In this document: in pieces, positions 6,079-7,127 of the stretch
Layout of the letters: each line of letters starts with the position of its first letter
Position numbering within the stretch: position 1 is the first letter of the stretch
Source: Frankiaceae bacterium
GTDB lineage: Bacteria > Actinomycetota > Actinomycetes > Mycobacteriales > SCTD01
Length of the DNA stretch: 7,127 nt
Direction of reading: 5' to 3'
Assembly (NCBI GenBank): GCA_026786045.1
Contig: JAJAYV010000345.1
Span: 1 to 7,127, forward strand
Translations under genes and position numbers: made by a program
Notes under the pieces: generated by a model
The model's input: only the letters and a program-made list of their open reading frames with translations
Databases searched by the model: none
Told to the model about the DNA's origin: nothing

Positions 6079-6488
6079 GGGGTCGGTCCCGGGACGGTCC
6101 GGCTGCGGCCGCGGAACTCCGCGACCGGCTCCTGCCCGCGCCGGACCGTCACGTCGTAGACGCCCCGACGTCCGCGCACGACCCGCTCGACCGCGGTGGC
6201 GACCAGCTCGTCGCCCTCGTGCACCGGGTCGAGGAACTCCATGTCCGCGCCCGCGGCGACAGCCGGCCCGCGCGTGTTGCAGGCGAAGGCGAAGGCCGTG
6301 TCGGCCAGCAGGAACAGGTATCCGCCGTGGCAGGTCCCGTGCCCCTGCAGCATCTGCGGCGTCACCGTCATCCGCACCGTCGCCGAGCCGACGGCGACCT
6401 CGGTCAGCTCGATGCCCAGCGCGCGGGTGGCGACGTCCTCGTCGTACAGCTGCCGTGCACGCTGCTCACCGTCGGACTGCGAGGTCAT
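6075..6488 (-). CDS. paaI: PaaI, hotdog-fold hydroxyphenylacetyl-CoA thioesterase
   Basis: 137 residues from the ATG at 6488. The hotdog fold carries GHGTCHGGYLFLLADTAFAFACN (49-71): the HGG motif is at 54-56 and the expected catalytic acid is Asp63. It is followed by GADMEFLDPVHEGDELVATA and YDVTVRRGQEPVAEFRGRSRT, as in PaaI. The enzyme hydrolyses ring-hydroxylated phenylacetyl-CoA esters and is thought to free CoA when pathway intermediates stall. An in-frame ATG at 6530 would add 14 Arg/Ala-rich residues; I prefer 6488 because family members begin close to the RARQLYDEDVATRALGI segment, neither start has a spaced SD, and promoter-like boxes lie between the two ATGs. It overlaps paaK by GTGA and follows the permease gene by 49 bp (7 bp with the longer start). 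Confidence 0.93.
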   Translation of the reverse strand: MTSQSDGEQRARQLYDEDVATRALGIELTEVAVGSATVRMTVTPQMLQGHGTCHGGYLFLLADTAFAFACNTRGPAVAAGADMEFLDPVHEGDELVATAVERVVRGRRGVYDVTVRRGQEPVAEFRGRSRTVPGPTP

Positions 6489-6495
6489 CCGCCGG

Positions 6496-6524
6496 TGTCT
6501 AGCCGCCCGGTCCGCCGCGCGCAA
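6496..6524 (-). promoter_or_regulatory. candidate paaI-paaK promoter
   Basis: On the minus strand, TTGCGC (6524-6519) and TAGACA (6501-6496) are 17 bp apart, and the second box lies 7 nt before the ATG at 6488. The spacing suits a leaderless paaI-paaK transcript, but the -10 lacks the conserved final T and each box matches only about half of its consensus. Readthrough from the permease gene is an equal possibility. Confidence 0.25.
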
Positions 6525-6537
6525 GGTCATCGCGCGG

Positions 6538-7127
6538 CTAGTGCAGGTCGCGCCGGACGAACAGCACGGCGCCCACGGCGAGCACGGCGGCCACCGCCGC
6601 CGCGAGCACCAGACCGCCGTGCAGGTTGCTCAGCACGATCTCCCGGCCGGAGTCGAGGAAGGCGCCGTTCTCGTCGACGGTGGCCCCGTCGTAGACGTAG
6701 ATGGTGTTGCCACCGCGCAGGACCAGGGCTGCCGCGTTGTCCGTCAGCAGCCACTCCTGCCAGGCGGGTCGCACCCCGCGTACGACGTTCTCCACCACCG
6801 CGAACCACACGAAGGCGACGCCGAGAGCCGCACCGGTGTTGCGCAGCAGCTGCGCCAGCCCGAACCCCAGCAGCCCTACCAGCACGGCGAGCAGGGCGGC
6901 CCGGCCCTGCAGGGCGAGCACCTGCCCGGTGAAGCCGTCGGGCAGGTCACCCGTGCGGCCGAGCCCGGCTGCCAGCCCACGGGCGGTCAGCCACCAGACG
7001 GCCTGCGCCACGACGGCGAACAGGGCCACCGCCCCGGCGAGCACGCCCGCCTTGACGGCCAGCACGCGCAGCCGGCGCGGCTCCCAGAACAGCAGCGCCA
7101 CCATCGCCCGGCTGGACCACTCGGCCC
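6538..7127 (-). CDS. ABC-2-type transporter permease, N-terminus cut off
   Basis: The frame is open from the window edge to a TAG at 6538, giving the last 195 residues. The visible part begins AEWSSRAMVALLFWEPRRLRVLAVK, a segment common in actinobacterial ABC-2 permeases just before a membrane helix; the in-frame ATG at 7104 is therefore internal. Numbering from the visible start, hydrophobic spans lie at about 26-47, 77-95, 99-115 and 170-190, with an extracytoplasmic-looking stretch between the last two (about 118-165), and a short basic end, FVRRDLH. Such proteins form the membrane channel of exporters whose ATPase gene usually lies next to them, here outside the window. Substrate is unknown; a role in phenylacetate uptake is not supported, since ABC-2 systems mostly export. 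Confidence 0.75.
   Translation of the reverse strand, partial: AEWSSRAMVALLFWEPRRLRVLAVKAGVLAGAVALFAVVAQAVWWLTARGLAAGLGRTGDLPDGFTGQVLALQGRAALLAVLVGLLGFGLAQLLRNTGAALGVAFVWFAVVENVVRGVRPAWQEWLLTDNAAALVLRGGNTIYVYDGATVDENGAFLDSGREIVLSNLHGGLVLAAAVAAVLAVGAVLFVRRDLH

Noticed and set aside
6086..6095. GTCCCGGGAC palindrome just upstream of the paaK start
   Set aside because: A 10-bp G/C palindrome inside the 3' end of paaI is easily expected by chance at this base composition, and nothing else supports an operator there.
1..7127. tRNA, rRNA, CRISPR array, insertion sequence, riboswitch or phage attachment site
   Set aside because: Protein genes fill nearly the whole window, gaps are at most about 62 bp, and no matching repeat or structure was seen by eye.

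Overview
The window is a phenylacetate (PAA) catabolism locus from a high-GC Gram-positive bacterium, almost certainly an actinobacterium. Support for this is the very high G+C with GC-rich third codon positions, frequent GTG starts, several genes with no Shine-Dalgarno (SD) but a TANNNT-like -10 box about 6-7 nt before the start codon (leaderless style), and a DUF222/HNH-type gene at the left edge, a family expanded in Actinobacteria. A genus cannot be named from this sequence alone.

Layout from left to right. (1) Positions 1-484, minus strand: the N-terminal part of a DUF222-domain protein of the 13E12/HNH-endonuclease type, cut by the window edge. (2) Positions 547-4121, minus strand: a complete, tightly packed paaA-paaB-paaC-paaD-paaE operon, transcribed from right to left. 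Its junctions are GTGA, TGATG, GTGA and a 2-nt gap. (3) Positions 4122-4166: a 45-bp divergent control region with a perfect 14-bp palindrome. (4) Positions 4167-4763, plus strand: a TetR-family regulator, the likely PaaR, which converges on paaK with a 16-bp gap. (5) Positions 4780-6488, minus strand: paaI and paaK, overlapping by GTGA. (6) Positions 6538-7127, minus strand: the C-terminal part of an ABC-2-type membrane permease, cut by the right edge.

How it works together: PaaK activates phenylacetate to phenylacetyl-CoA. The PaaABC(D)E multicomponent monooxygenase epoxidises the ring. PaaI is a hotdog thioesterase thought to rescue CoA from dead-end intermediates. The TetR protein probably represses the divergent paaA operon and itself until phenylacetyl-CoA or a related CoA ester releases it. 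The downstream genes (paaG, paaZ, paaF/H/J) are absent, so the rest of the pathway must lie elsewhere.

Nothing here looks like an undescribed system. The most noteworthy local signals are the compact operator/promoter region with a predicted leaderless regulator, an exact 24-bp in-frame tandem duplication that lengthens the PaaB N-terminus, an SD-containing inverted repeat at the paaB/paaC junction, and the edge neighbours (DUF222 protein and ABC permease) that have no obvious pathway role.
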